The notes: generated by a model from the letters alone, not told the origin. A stretch of 40,679 bases of DNA from DATBFX01 sp036558305 (GCA_036558305.1 DATBFX010000299.1:1-40679); one strand, 5' to 3'; positions 8,736 through 17,225 are shown, counted from the first letter of the stretch. Numbers and translations: made by a program.

Positions 8736-9821
8736 CTACTGGCCGGTCGAAGGCGGACGGGTTCCGAGCGTGACCTGGAGCGTCATCTGCTGGTCGCCGC
8801 GCTGGATCGTCGCCTGGACCGTGTCGCCCGGTTTGTGCGAGAAGAGCACTTCGCTGAAGGCGTTTTGCTCGTCGATGTTTTGGCCATCGAGCGCGAGGAC
8901 GACGTCGCCGACCTGGATGCCGGCCTGTTCGGCCGGTCCGCCCGGGCTGACCTCGGTCACCAGCACACCCGTATCGACGCTCAGGTTCTCCTGTACTTGG
9001 ACCTGGGGCGTGACCGGGAGGTAGCGGATACCGAAGAATGGGTAGGTCACCTTCCCCTCGGTCATCAGGATCTCCGAAATCCGTTTCACCGTGTTCGAGG
9101 GAATCGCGAAGAAGAGACCCTGGACCGGCTGGCCGTTTTCCTCCGGGATGCCGAGCGTGTTGACACCGACGACCTCACCGGACATGTTGAACAACGGTCC
9201 GCCGGAATTGCCGGGATTGATCGCGGCGTCGTGTTGAATGAGGTTGGTGTAATTGCCGCCCGACGGATCGGGAAAATCGCGATTGGTGGCGCTGACGATC
9301 CCCTGGGTGACGGTGTTCGTGAACGAACCCAACGGGGAACCGATGGCGAGGACGGGTTGTCCCGGCTTCAGCGCGTCGGAATCACCGAGCGGCACCGTCC
9401 CCGGCACGCCACCATCGACCTTGACGACAGCGAGGTCACTCAATTCATCGGACCCGATGAGGGTGGCATCACGCCGTTCACCGTTGGCGAAGATGACCTG
9501 GAATTGTTGACCGCCGTTGACCACGTGCCAGTTGGTGACGACGTGGCCGTCGTCGTCGATGATGAAACCGGTGCCGGACCCGACCGGCGTCATGACGCTG
9601 GTCACGCCCTGCACCGTCTGCTCGTTGACCACCGTGACCACGGCGGCGGAGACGCGCTCGACCACCTCGACCGCCGAGAGTTCGCCGGTCGCCGTTTCCG
9701 TCGCGGTGGTCGGCGTCGCATCCTGCGCCCAGACGCCGACGCTGAGACTGCCCGCGGCCAAGACGCCGACCACCAAGCCGATCGCAAGCCCGAACGCAAA
9801 GATCGACCGTCCTCGTTTCAC
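8736..9821 (-). CDS. HtrA/DegP-type serine protease with one PDZ domain
   Basis: 361 residues from GTG 9821, which has GGAGGAGAG upstream. The frame stays open to 10202, but the extra sequence is not protein-like. The N-terminus has a basic stretch and a hydrophobic helix (about 6-32), acting as a membrane anchor or signal. The trypsin-like domain has the full catalytic triad: H99 in NWHVVNG, D129 in SDLAVVKVDG, S206 in NPGNSGGPL. A single PDZ domain follows (VSPGGPAEQAGIQVGDVVLALDG). This family degrades or holds misfolded proteins outside the cytoplasmic membrane, with the PDZ domain recognising C-termini. It is convergent with the nuclease-like gene and stands alone as a transcription unit. 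Confidence 0.93.
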   Translation of the reverse strand: MKRGRSIFAFGLAIGLVVGVLAAGSLSVGVWAQDATPTTATETATGELSAVEVVERVSAAVVTVVNEQTVQGVTSVMTPVGSGTGFIIDDDGHVVTNWHVVNGGQQFQVIFANGERRDATLIGSDELSDLAVVKVDGGVPGTVPLGDSDALKPGQPVLAIGSPLGSFTNTVTQGIVSATNRDFPDPSGGNYTNLIQHDAAINPGNSGGPLFNMSGEVVGVNTLGIPEENGQPVQGLFFAIPSNTVKRISEILMTEGKVTYPFFGIRYLPVTPQVQVQENLSVDTGVLVTEVSPGGPAEQAGIQVGDVVLALDGQNIDEQNAFSEVLFSHKPGDTVQATIQRGDQQMTLQVTLGTRPPSTGQ

Positions 9822-10250
9822 GACCCTCTCCTCCGTGTGATGCGGAAGGACCGGCTGGACCGACGGTGACGCCGGGAGCAACGTCGGCCGACCCGGCGCT
9901 TTCTGTCGCAATGACTGTGCCGCTGAGTCAGATGGGTTCCGGCGATTGACCGCGCAGTGTCGCGTTGGTGACGGATGAGTCCCGTGGTCGCGATGGACTC
10001 GTCCGACCGCTGCGATGCCCATTAAGAGGAGCGGCCGCGCGGCTGGCTGGTGCCGCGCGGCCGATGCCTGAGGAGGGAAGGGGACACGCCCGTCAACGTG
10101 GCTGGCATTGGCAGGCGCTGGGCTCCAGACGCATTCGCTGGAACCGGTCCGAGGACGAGTCATCGCCTCGGTACCATGTGCCCATCCTATCGAGTTGGAC
10201 ATCGTGCCGGGGTGTCACCATCGGATAGTAATTCCGGTACGTTTGCACCG
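9822..10250. other. 429-bp upstream region of the protease gene, no gene seen
   Basis: Open frames continue here but none has a start signal or recognisable protein. It should hold the promoter of the HtrA-type gene on the minus strand; I could not place one with confidence. It ends at a hairpin repeat starting at 10251. Confidence 0.4.
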
Positions 10251-10334
10251 GACAGGGGTCGGGGGACAGGAGTCAGGGGTCAGGAGCACGAACCGTTTCT
10301 CTTGACCCCGACCCCTGTCCCCTATCCCCTATCC
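10251..10334. repeat. Hairpin repeat of GGGGACAGG/GGGTCAGG units (copy 1)
   Basis: Outer arms GACAGGGGTCGGGG (10251-10264) and CCCCGACCCCTGTC (10306-10319) are perfectly complementary. The left side is a degenerate run of GGGGACAGG/AGGGGTCAGG words and the right side ends in repeated CCCCTAT units. The loop begins AGGAGCACG and continues NNCCGTT, as in the longer copy at 36511-36583, showing both are one element family. The element abuts the stop codon of the response regulator gene (10336) and could act as its transcription terminator. Confidence 0.7.
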
Positions 10335-10335
10335 C

Positions 10336-10971
10336 CTAGATCAGGCCGCGGCGGATCGCCTCAGCTACCGCGTGGGCGCGGTCGACCGCGCCGAGTTTGG
10401 CGAAGATGACCTGGAGGCGCTTTTTGATCGCGATCTCGCTGCGACCGAGCCCGAGCCCGATTTCCCGGTTGGTTGCCCCTTCGCCGGCGCGGCGGAGGAT
10501 CTCGCGGTCCTCGTCGGAAAGGTCGGTTTCGCGGCGGGTGTGCTCGCGGGCCAGACCGCTGAGGTCGGCCAGGACGCCGTCGAGGAGTTCGGGGCTCAGT
10601 TGCCGCCGGCCGCGGGCGGCGCTCCGGATCGCGGCGATCAACTGGTCGGGTGGGGTCGTCTTGAGGAGGTACCCGTCGGCGCCGGCTTCCATCGCCTGGC
10701 GGACGTAGGCCTGGTCGCCGTAGGAGGTGAGGATGATCACGGCGGAGCGGACGTCTTGCTCGCGCAGGCGGCGGGTTGCCTGGACGCCGCTGGCGCCGGG
10801 CATGCGCAGGTCGAGCAGGATGACGTCCGGCCGCAATCCGCGCGCCTGCTCCAGCGCACCCGCGGCGTCGTGCGCTTCCCCGGCGACGGAGATGTCCCCC
10901 GCCGTTTGCAAGACCTTGCGCAACCCTTCGATCACCACCGGGTGATCGTCCACCAGCAAAACGGAGATCAC
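10336..10971 (-). CDS. NarL/FixJ-family response regulator
   Basis: 211 residues, GTG start at 10971. The receiver domain has the acidic pair D8/D9, phosphoacceptor D54 in VILLDLRMPG, the conserved ILTS and LLKT positions. After a linker comes a LuxR-type helix-turn-helix (LSDEDREILRRAGEGATNRE, then an unusual recognition helix RSEIAIKKRL). It acts as a transcription factor after phosphorylation. The sensor kinase gene lies just upstream on the same strand (stop at 11089), and the two form a NarX/NarL-like pair. The 117-bp spacer between them holds an inverted repeat. The gene ends right at another hairpin repeat (10251-10334). Confidence 0.92.
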   Translation of the reverse strand: MISVLLVDDHPVVIEGLRKVLQTAGDISVAGEAHDAAGALEQARGLRPDVILLDLRMPGASGVQATRRLREQDVRSAVIILTSYGDQAYVRQAMEAGADGYLLKTTPPDQLIAAIRSAARGRRQLSPELLDGVLADLSGLAREHTRRETDLSDEDREILRRAGEGATNREIGLGLGRSEIAIKKRLQVIFAKLGAVDRAHAVAEAIRRGLI

Positions 10972-10994
10972 GTCGTTTGCTCCGCGGGGCGAGG

Positions 10995-11111
10995 AGTCGT
11001 CAGTCGTCGATCGTTAGTCGTCAGGATACGACGAAGAGTCGTCCTTCTGCCCGTCTGTCCGTCTGTCCGTCTCACCGACGACTTACGACTAACGACTGAC
11101 GACCAACGACT
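10995..11111. repeat. Imperfect inverted repeat built of GTCGTTAGTCGT words
   Basis: Left part 10995-11024 consists of AGTCGTC/GTTAGTCGTC words; right part 11076-11111 is largely its complement (GACTAACGACTGACGAC). Between them is a run of CCGTCTGT units. The right arm covers the last codons and the stop of the sensor kinase gene, whose C-terminal residues ESLVVSR are therefore encoded by the repeat. It lies between the kinase and response-regulator genes and may attenuate read-through. This word type differs from the GGGGACAGG element at 10251 and 36511. Confidence 0.65.
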
Positions 11112-13014
11112 CTTCCGTACTCCCCGGCTCCGCCTCGGCCGGCGCTTCGTCCGGGTGCGGTTCGGTGACGAGGTCGTCTCCCGTCGGCCGTTCGAGGATG
11201 ATGGCGGTGCCGGCGCCGGGGCGGGAGGCGATCTCAAGCGTTGCACCGATCGCCGCGGCCCGCTCGCGCATGCTCAGCAGACCGAGCGAGGTCGGCGAGG
11301 GCGCCTGCTCCGGATCGAAACCCGACCCGTTGTCGCGTATGGTGACACGCAACCTGTCCCCCAGCCACTCCATCTTGACCAGGGCCTCGTCGGCGTGGGC
11401 GTGGCGAAGCGCGTTGTGGAGCGCCTCCTGGACGATCCGGTAGACACCGAGGCGTGCCTCGGGCGATAGCCGTTCCGGTTCGCCGATGACTTCGAGCCGG
11501 CACGGCAAACCGGTGCGGTTGATCTGTTGGACGTAGCGATCGATCGCGGCCACCACGCCGAGGTCGTCGAGGTCCGGCGGGCGCAGGGCGAAGATGACCC
11601 CGTGGAGTTCGGCCATCGCCCGTTCGAGCAGATCTCCCACGGTGGCGAGTCCTTCGTCGCGCGCCCCGTTGCCGTCGCCGTGCCCGTTCATCTCCGCGTC
11701 GGCGGTACCGTTCGACAGTGTCACGGCCCGCGCCTGGTAGAGCGCGCCGGTGATCAGGGGGGAGACCGCGTCGTGGATGTCGCCCGCGATTCGCCGCCGC
11801 TCGTCCTCCTGCAAGCGAACCGTGCGCCGGAGCAAGTCGCGCAGCAATTCCGCCTGGCGCGCGACCTCTTCGCGCGCGGTTTCGGTGTCGCTCACCTGCC
11901 GCGTGAGGCGGTAGGCCATGTCGCGGATCGCGGCGCTGAGGCTGGCGACCTCGCCGCGGCCCACCGGCTGCAACGGCTCGTCGAGGTGACCGCCGGCGAC
12001 CTCCTTGGCCTGCCGGGTCAACTGGCGAAGCGGGCGTGCCGTCATCTCCCCGAAGAGCACCGCCAGCGCCAGCGTCAGCGTGACGGCGGCGGCGAGGGCG
12101 ATCAAACCGCGCTGCAACAGGTTCCGATTCGGCAGGTAGGCGGTCGGCGAGGGGCTGGTCACCAGCACGGCCCACCTGGCGCCTTCGAAGGCGACCGGGG
12201 CAACCACGGCCAGGCGCTCGTCCCCGTTCGCGTCGCGGTAGGCGTGGCGGGAGCGCTTGCCGGCGATCGCCTCCGCGATCGGCCCGGCCAGTTTGTCGCT
12301 GAGGTTGGTGCTCTGCGGTTCGGTCCCCGATTGGTCGACGATGATCGTGCCGTCGTCGGAGACGATGGTGATCGTCGTCTCGCTCCCGAGTTCGGAGGCC
12401 GGGGAGAAGGCGCGGCGAAGGCGCTCGACGTCGAGGAAGGCGCCGACCGCCCCGATCGGTTTGCCTTCGACCGGTTGGGCGGCGGAGGTGTCGTCGGCGT
12501 TGGGGAGGACCGCCGCGACGAGGGCGACGACGCGGACGTTGTCGCTGTTGGGCACGTTCATCGTGTTGGAGACACCGGTGACGCCGGCGGTGAGGGCGTT
12601 GTCCGTCACCGTCTTCAGGGTGATGTTGTCGAGCAACGGCGCGGGGTCGATGCTGTAGGAGGTGACGGGACGGCCGTCGGACCCGAGGAGAAAGAGACCT
12701 TTCAGGCTCGAGCGGTATTTCATGGCGTTGATGAAGACCGATTGCGCCCCCTTGATGCTGTCCGCGTTCGCCGCGTTGGCGGACGTCACCGCGGGCTCCT
12801 GCGCGAGATCGGTCACCAACATCTGGCTGTCTTCTAACGTCTGCGACAGGGTTTGGGCAACGACGTTGCTGATCGCGATTTCGTTGTCGAGGAGTTGGTC
12901 GCGGCTATTGTTGAGACTCTGGTCGAGGACGAAGAGAACAACCGCGAGGAGGGGGAGGAGGCAAGCCGAGGCGGCCGCGACGAAACGCGTGCGCATGGAC
13001 CATCGCCGCGTCAT
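11089..13014 (-). CDS. NarX-like sensor histidine kinase (Cache-like sensor, HAMP, HisKA_3)
   Basis: 641 residues. A membrane helix at about 8-30, then an extracytoplasmic sensor region of about 270 residues resembling a double-Cache domain (KGLFLLGSDGRPVTSYSID, WAVLVTSPSPTAYLP), a second membrane helix at about 305-328, a HAMP linker (TARPLRQLTRQAKEVAGG), a HisKA_3 dimerisation domain with phosphorylated H414 in RRRIAGDIHDAVSP, and an ATPase domain (NALRHAH N-box, DNGSGFDP, LGLLSMRERA). It phosphorylates the NarL-like regulator encoded downstream. The ligand is unknown. The last residues come from an inverted repeat, so the native C-terminus has been replaced or extended by that element. The closest relatives are two-component kinases of the NarX/DegS class. 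Confidence 0.92.
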   Translation of the reverse strand: MTRRWSMRTRFVAAASACLLPLLAVVLFVLDQSLNNSRDQLLDNEIAISNVVAQTLSQTLEDSQMLVTDLAQEPAVTSANAANADSIKGAQSVFINAMKYRSSLKGLFLLGSDGRPVTSYSIDPAPLLDNITLKTVTDNALTAGVTGVSNTMNVPNSDNVRVVALVAAVLPNADDTSAAQPVEGKPIGAVGAFLDVERLRRAFSPASELGSETTITIVSDDGTIIVDQSGTEPQSTNLSDKLAGPIAEAIAGKRSRHAYRDANGDERLAVVAPVAFEGARWAVLVTSPSPTAYLPNRNLLQRGLIALAAAVTLTLALAVLFGEMTARPLRQLTRQAKEVAGGHLDEPLQPVGRGEVASLSAAIRDMAYRLTRQVSDTETAREEVARQAELLRDLLRRTVRLQEDERRRIAGDIHDAVSPLITGALYQARAVTLSNGTADAEMNGHGDGNGARDEGLATVGDLLERAMAELHGVIFALRPPDLDDLGVVAAIDRYVQQINRTGLPCRLEVIGEPERLSPEARLGVYRIVQEALHNALRHAHADEALVKMEWLGDRLRVTIRDNGSGFDPEQAPSPTSLGLLSMRERAAAIGATLEIASRPGAGTAIILERPTGDDLVTEPHPDEAPAEAEPGSTEESLVVSR

Positions 13015-13342
13015 CCCGCCCCTCCGGTTGCCGAAGCCCTTGTCAAGCCGGGCGCACGCCGTGGATTCATCGAGGCACCAAGGAATCCTCCCTCACAAGC
13101 AAAAGACTTGCCATATACAGTGGTGCCGACCACCGTATCCATCCGTATCAACATATGCCGAATTGCCCACACGGTGCGCCTTGGTGACACCTCACAAATA
13201 TTACGTCAAGGCATATCCGTTGTGAGGTCGTTGGGGGCAGAGGGTAGGACGGCGGGCACGGCAGACACAAGCTCCGGCCGCAACGAGTCAAACCGGGTTC
13301 GTGGCAGCGCGGTCCGCGCGTAAGACCTGATTTGAGGTGGCG
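13015..13342. other. 328-bp region upstream of the sensor kinase, likely promoter
   Basis: No gene seen. The stretch 13090-13220 is clearly more A+T-rich than its surroundings, as expected of a promoter region for the kinase gene on the minus strand. A TTGACG hexamer reads on the minus strand at 13204-13209, but no good -10 element follows at the right spacing. Confidence 0.4.
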
Positions 13343-13828
13343 TTATGCAGGCCGCGATCCGCGCTGCGCTCGCCGGCGGCGACGTGTGCGCAGGTGGGGA
13401 TGCCGGAATCGCCCCAGGGCACCGCGGTTCGCGACGCGACCGGTCGTGCGCGTCAGCCGGTCGACGACGCCGAGGATGTCGTCGACGTCGAACGGCTTGG
13501 GGACGAAGCGGACGTAGGGGAGATCGACGTCGGCCTTCACCGCGCTCATCAACACGGCCGGGGCGCGGACGCCGCGGTCCCGCAGACGGCGGACGAGAGA
13601 GACGCCGTCGAGCCGGGGCATCGTCACGTCGGAGAGGATGAGATCGGGTCGCTCCCGTTCCGCCGCAGCCAGGGCGGCGAGCCCGTCGTAGGCGCGATTG
13701 ACGCGATACCCCTCCTCTTCGAGGAGGTCGCCGAGGAGATCACAAATCGGTCGCTCGTCGTCGACCACGAGGATCACTGGGTCCCGCTTCACGATGCGTT
13801 CGTTTTCATACCCGGCATACGTCAGCAT
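13343..13828 (-). CDS. Single-domain (CheY-like) response regulator
   Basis: 161 residues. ATG 13828 is chosen because AGGAGA lies about nine bases upstream; an upstream in-frame start at 13849 is less well placed. Receiver hallmarks: VVDDE, phosphoacceptor Asp in PDLILSDVTMPRLDG, and the Lys of VRFVPKPF. After the receiver only a basic Arg-rich tail follows (about 35 residues), with no DNA-binding or enzymatic output domain. It probably works by protein contact or as a phosphate shuttle. It sits upstream of the NarX-like kinase on the same strand but 330 bp away, so a functional link is plausible yet unproven. The basic tail is odd for CheY-like proteins. Confidence 0.85.
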   Translation of the reverse strand: MLTYAGYENERIVKRDPVILVVDDERPICDLLGDLLEEEGYRVNRAYDGLAALAAAERERPDLILSDVTMPRLDGVSLVRRLRDRGVRAPAVLMSAVKADVDLPYVRFVPKPFDVDDILGVVDRLTRTTGRVANRGALGRFRHPHLRTRRRRRAQRGSRPA

Positions 13829-14014
13829 GGTCCGGTCTCCTACGGTCAACGACCGAGGGATTCACCGCAATCTTGATGCCATGCGCGAAGCAGGCTTCGT
13901 GCGCGATCCAGACAACGTCCGAATTCCGCGTTTCCGCGCTCGCTCAGTGAGCCGTTGACTCTTCAACGAGGTGGAACGGGTTCTGCACAGGATCGGCGGG
14001 GAGGAGGTTTCGCG

Positions 14015-14209
14015 ATGAATCCGACGACACGTCGTGTCAACACCGTTGCCGACGGGTGCGCGGTAAGACGGCCGCGCTCGCCTCATGTCGATCGGATGCA
14101 ACGCCACCGTGTCGGGATCGATTTCTTTATCGGCTTAACCGTCGCGTTACCGCTCGCCCTCATGCTGTGGGCGGTCGTTGCCTGGTTGATCTGGCACCTC
14201 GCGCGTTGA
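14015..14209 (+). CDS. Small single-helix membrane protein, unknown function
   Basis: 64 residues. ATG 14015 is preceded by GGGGAGGAGG at suitable spacing, a strong signal that decides the start over the longer reading from 13955. The N-terminal 40 residues are basic and polar, and the C-terminal part FFIGLTVALPLALMLWAVVAWLIW is one long membrane span ending in HLAR. I do not recognise the family. It is convergent with the Dps gene, and a 14-bp hairpin lies between them. Confidence 0.6.
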   Translation: MNPTTRRVNTVADGCAVRRPRSPHVDRMQRHRVGIDFFIGLTVALPLALMLWAVVAWLIWHLAR

Positions 14210-14259
14210 CCCACCAAAACGCAGGTTTGCAAAGCCCCTGGGAATCGTGGCAACGGAGA

Positions 14260-14294
14260 ACCGCGGGTGCCGGCGAGGAACCGGCACCCGCGGT
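14260..14294. terminator. Strong hairpin between convergent genes
   Basis: Perfect 14-bp inverted repeat ACCGCGGGTGCCGG / CCGGCACCCGCGGT around a 7-nt loop, placed between the stop of the small membrane protein (14209) and the stop of the Dps gene (14305). No U tract; likely a bidirectional terminator. Confidence 0.6.
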
Positions 14295-14304
14295 GGCACG
14301 GTGC

Positions 14305-14808
14305 TCAGGCCTGGAGATGTGCTTCCAGGAACCAGAGACTCTTGTCGGTTTCGCGCGAGACCTCGGTGAACATGTCGGCGGTCGATTGGTCCTCGGCCTC
14401 GGTGGCGGTGTCGATCGCCCGGCGGGTCGAGGCGGCGTAGGCAGCGTAGCGCTCGACCAGGGCGCGGACGTGCTCGGGGCCGTCGACGGCGTCGGTCGGG
14501 TATTCGGGGAGGGTCGAATTCGCCGCCGCCATCCTCGCGGTGCCGGTGGCAAAGCCGCCGAGGGCGGTGGCGCGCTCGGCGATCAGGTCGACGTGCTCCA
14601 GGACCTCCGCCGCGAGCGAATCGAAGAGCAGGTGGAGTTGGTAAAAATCCTTGCCTTTGACATTCCAATGCGCCTGCTTCGTCTGGCTGTAGAGATCGAA
14701 ACTGTCGGCTAGTTGCTGATTGCAGAGCTCGATCATCTTTGTCCGGGTCTCGGTCGGAAGATCGATGCTCGTCGGGAAGGTGGTCGGACGGGTCTTGGTC
14801 GCTGCCAT
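14305..14808 (-). CDS. dps: Dps-family ferritin-like DNA-protection protein
   Basis: 167 residues. ATG 14808 has GAGGAG upstream; the 29 additional codons up to 14895 are not conserved-looking. The Dps inter-subunit ferroxidase residues are all present with the family spacing: H47 (QAHWNVKG), H59 (FYQLHLLF), D74 and E78 (EHVDLIAERA). Dps forms a 12-mer that oxidises and stores iron using peroxide and can bind DNA through its flexible N-terminus, which here is short with a few basic residues. It protects DNA from oxidative damage in the cytoplasm. It is a separate unit downstream of the MFS gene on the same strand, 93 bp away. Confidence 0.93.
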   Translation of the reverse strand: MAATKTRPTTFPTSIDLPTETRTKMIELCNQQLADSFDLYSQTKQAHWNVKGKDFYQLHLLFDSLAAEVLEHVDLIAERATALGGFATGTARMAAANSTLPEYPTDAVDGPEHVRALVERYAAYAASTRRAIDTATEAEDQSTADMFTEVSRETDKSLWFLEAHLQA

Positions 14809-14901
14809 AAACGTTCTCCTCGCCGTGGCGTGATCCTGTCCGGTGTCGCAACCGGCCGATCGATAGGAAAGCATGATGAGGGCCAACGCGACCACGTGGC
14901 A

Positions 14902-16350
14902 TCACCGACCCTGTTCGGACTTCGCGACGGCGCTCCCCCGCCAAAGGGCCGCGCAGGCCAGGGCGGCGGCACCCGCGACCGCGGCCATGACCCGCCAACT
15001 CTCGTGGAAGGCGCCGATGACGTCGCCGCCGGCGTTGTCGAGGAAGACGATCAAGAGCGAGACTCCGAGCACCGTGCCGATCTGACGGGCCATCGTCACC
15101 ACCGCGCTGCCGGTGGCGAACCGCTGGGGCGGCAGCGACCGGGTGGCCGTCGTCAGGAGAACCGGCAGGGCGAACGCGAACCCGAGACCGGCGACGAGCA
15201 GACCCGGCAGGAGATCGGCGGCGTAGTCGCGTTGAAGGCCGAGATTGGCGGACCAGAAGATGCCGCCGGCGGCGAAGAGGAGCGTCCCGAGGACCGCTAC
15301 CTGTGCCGATCCCCACCGTCGTGCCAGCGCCTGGCCGCGGGTCGCGATCAGCGACACGACCAGCGGACCCGGACTGATCGCCAATCCCGTGCGCAGCGCC
15401 GAGTATCCCCAAACGCCGCTCATGAATTGGACCAGACTCAGCAGCATGATCGCGAAGGCCGCGTTGAAGAGGAGCGCGGCGACCGTCGCGGTTGCGAACG
15501 AGCGGACGCGCAGCAGGGCCGGTTCGACGATCGGGCTGGGATGGCGGGCGGAGCGCCAGGCGAACCCGGCGGCAAAGGCGACGGCGGCGGCGAACGCCCC
15601 GACGATCCGGGCCGATCCCCAGCCCCAATCGGGTCCCTCGACCAGCCCGAGCGCCAGGGCGGCGATGGCCGCGGTCAGGAAGAGCGCGCCGAGCAGGTCG
15701 GGACGCCGGTCGCTGGCGTCGTTGCGGTGTTCACGCAAGACGCGGGCGGCCACGAGCGAGGAGACGACGCCGATCGGCACGTTGACGAGAAAGACCCAGC
15801 GCCAACTGGCCGAGACGAGGAGACCGCCGATCGTCGGTCCGGCCGCCGCGGCCATCGCCCCGACCGCGGTCCAGATCCCGATCGCCCAGGGGCGACGCTC
15901 CGCGGGAACGGCGTTGAGCAGGAGGGCGAGCGAGGTCGGGGTCAGTGCCGCCGCGCCGGCGGCCTGGAGGACGCGCGCGGCGACGAGGGTGACCGGTCCG
16001 GTCGCGGCGGCGCAGAGCGCGGAGGCGACGGTGAAGAGGATCAGACCGAAAAGAAACCCGCGCTTTTGGCCGGACCGATCGGCGAGCCGCCCGGCGGGGA
16101 CCAGGAGCGCGGCGAAGACGATCGCGTAGCCGTTGAGGATCCAGGAGAGTCCGGAGAGACTGGTGCCGGCGAAATCGCGTTGGATCGCGGGGAAGGCGAC
16201 GTTGACGATGAAGAGGTCGAGGATCGTCATGAAGATGCCGATCGAGACGACGGCGATGGTCAGACCGACGGCCGGCGCCGCCGTCGAGACCCTCACCTCG
16301 GTCCGAGGAATGGTTGACGTCGAGGTCCCGCGCCCGAGGGCGCTCCGCAT
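14902..16350 (-). CDS. MFS drug exporter, DHA2 (EmrB/QacA-like) family
   Basis: 482 residues. ATG 16350 is preceded by AAGGA at good spacing, so I prefer it to 16392. About 14 hydrophobic segments are visible, as in the 14-helix DHA2 group. Motif A is present as AGRLADRSGQKRGFL and motif C-like Gly/Pro pattern as AAAAGPTIGGLL; ILDLFIVNVAFPAI in helix 1 is typical of EmrB/QacA proteins. It would export toxic organic compounds using the proton gradient. It is divergent from an HxlR-type regulator, and a tandem inverted-repeat operator lies between them (16443-16473), a usual arrangement for a repressed efflux gene. Confidence 0.9.
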   Translation of the reverse strand: MRSALGRGTSTSTIPRTEVRVSTAAPAVGLTIAVVSIGIFMTILDLFIVNVAFPAIQRDFAGTSLSGLSWILNGYAIVFAALLVPAGRLADRSGQKRGFLFGLILFTVASALCAAATGPVTLVAARVLQAAGAAALTPTSLALLLNAVPAERRPWAIGIWTAVGAMAAAAGPTIGGLLVSASWRWVFLVNVPIGVVSSLVAARVLREHRNDASDRRPDLLGALFLTAAIAALALGLVEGPDWGWGSARIVGAFAAAVAFAAGFAWRSARHPSPIVEPALLRVRSFATATVAALLFNAAFAIMLLSLVQFMSGVWGYSALRTGLAISPGPLVVSLIATRGQALARRWGSAQVAVLGTLLFAAGGIFWSANLGLQRDYAADLLPGLLVAGLGFAFALPVLLTTATRSLPPQRFATGSAVVTMARQIGTVLGVSLLIVFLDNAGGDVIGAFHESWRVMAAVAGAAALACAALWRGSAVAKSEQGR

Positions 16351-16442
16351 ATTCACGTCCTTAACTCCTGGCGAGACCACCGTCGCGGACACACGCCTCC
16401 CCGAACCGGGGTTCGCCCGCGGCGCCGGTCTCGTGGTAGAAT

Positions 16443-16473
16443 AGTATCATGAAGATACTATCTTGAAGATAGT
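16443..16473. promoter_or_regulatory. Double inverted-repeat operator between exporter and HxlR genes
   Basis: Two overlapping 17-bp inverted repeats: AGTATC-ATGAA-GATACT (16443-16459) and ACTATC-TTGAA-GATAGT (16457-16473). Both half-site pairs are perfect, centres are 14 bp apart and the sites share ACT. The same sequence also reads as a 14-bp direct repeat (TATCWTGAAGATA). It is the most A+T-rich spot of the 150-bp divergent region and likely overlaps the promoters of both genes. The neighbouring HxlR-family regulator is the obvious ligand. Confidence 0.8.
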
Positions 16474-16500
16474 AATACCGTCAAGGCTGTGGAGGCGGCG

Positions 16501-17160
16501 ATGGCGAGAACGAAGACCTACGGGCACTATTGCGCGGCGGCGCGCGCATTGGAGATGGTCGGCGAGAAGTGGGCGTTGCTGGCGGTGCGCGACCTGTTGC
16601 AAGGGCCGGCCCGCTTCAGCGACCTCTTGCGGTCGTTGGGGGGGATCACGCCCAAGTTGTTGACGGTGCGCCTGCGCGACCTCGAAGCGGCCGGCGTGGT
16701 GGAACGCGACGAAGAAGAGGGACGGCGGGAGGTCTGGTACCGGCTCACGCCGGCGGGAGAGGAGCTGCGGCCGGTGATCGAGGCGCTCCTCGTCTGGGGC
16801 CTCGACCACGCGGCGGCTCCCGCGCCCGGCGAGCGCGTCGATCCCCAACGCGCGGCGCGGTCGGCGGCGACGCTGCTCAACCACCGCCGGGTGCGCCCGT
16901 CGCAACCGACGGTCTGGTCACTCCGCTTCGGTGAGGACCCCGGGACCTCGCTGCGCTTCGACGGCGAGCGGTGGTCGGTCGTGCGGGGGGAGCAGGAATC
17001 GCCCGCCGATCTGACGATCGGCACGACGCCGGACGTGTGGGTGGCGATGATCCGGGCGCAGGGGACCCAGCGCGCCGCCGAACTCGCGCGGATGCACCTC
17101 GTGGGCGAACCGGCGCGGATCGCGGAGTTTCGCCGCTTGCTGCTGGCCGCGGTGCGGTGA
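16501..17160 (+). CDS. HxlR-family winged-helix regulator with C-terminal SCP2-like domain
   Basis: 219 residues. ATG 16501 has GGAGG six bases upstream; GTG 16489 is an alternative. The N-terminal 95 residues are an HxlR/MarR-like winged helix: GHYCAAARALEMVGEKWALL, FSDLLRSLGGITPKLLTVRL, then REVWYRLTPAGEELRPV. The C-terminal part (about 125-219) resembles a sterol-carrier-protein-2-like domain (SLRFDGERWSVV, ADLTIGTTPDVWVAM), which could bind a hydrophobic ligand. The likely role is repression of the divergent MFS exporter and of itself, relieved by a lipophilic compound. The start codon lies 27 bp after the second operator palindrome. Confidence 0.85.
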   Translation: MARTKTYGHYCAAARALEMVGEKWALLAVRDLLQGPARFSDLLRSLGGITPKLLTVRLRDLEAAGVVERDEEEGRREVWYRLTPAGEELRPVIEALLVWGLDHAAAPAPGERVDPQRAARSAATLLNHRRVRPSQPTVWSLRFGEDPGTSLRFDGERWSVVRGEQESPADLTIGTTPDVWVAMIRAQGTQRAAELARMHLVGEPARIAEFRRLLLAAVR

Positions 17161-17225
17161 GCGCGGATCACTCACGAATGCGGCCACCCGCACCGCCATT
17201 CCGACGGCAAATCCGACGACACGGC

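Noticed and set aside
9725..9770. AGACGCCGAC words in the protease gene as a third RNA copy
   Set aside because: Only the 10-mer matches; there is no promoter, partner arm or loop, and it lies in the codons of the signal region.
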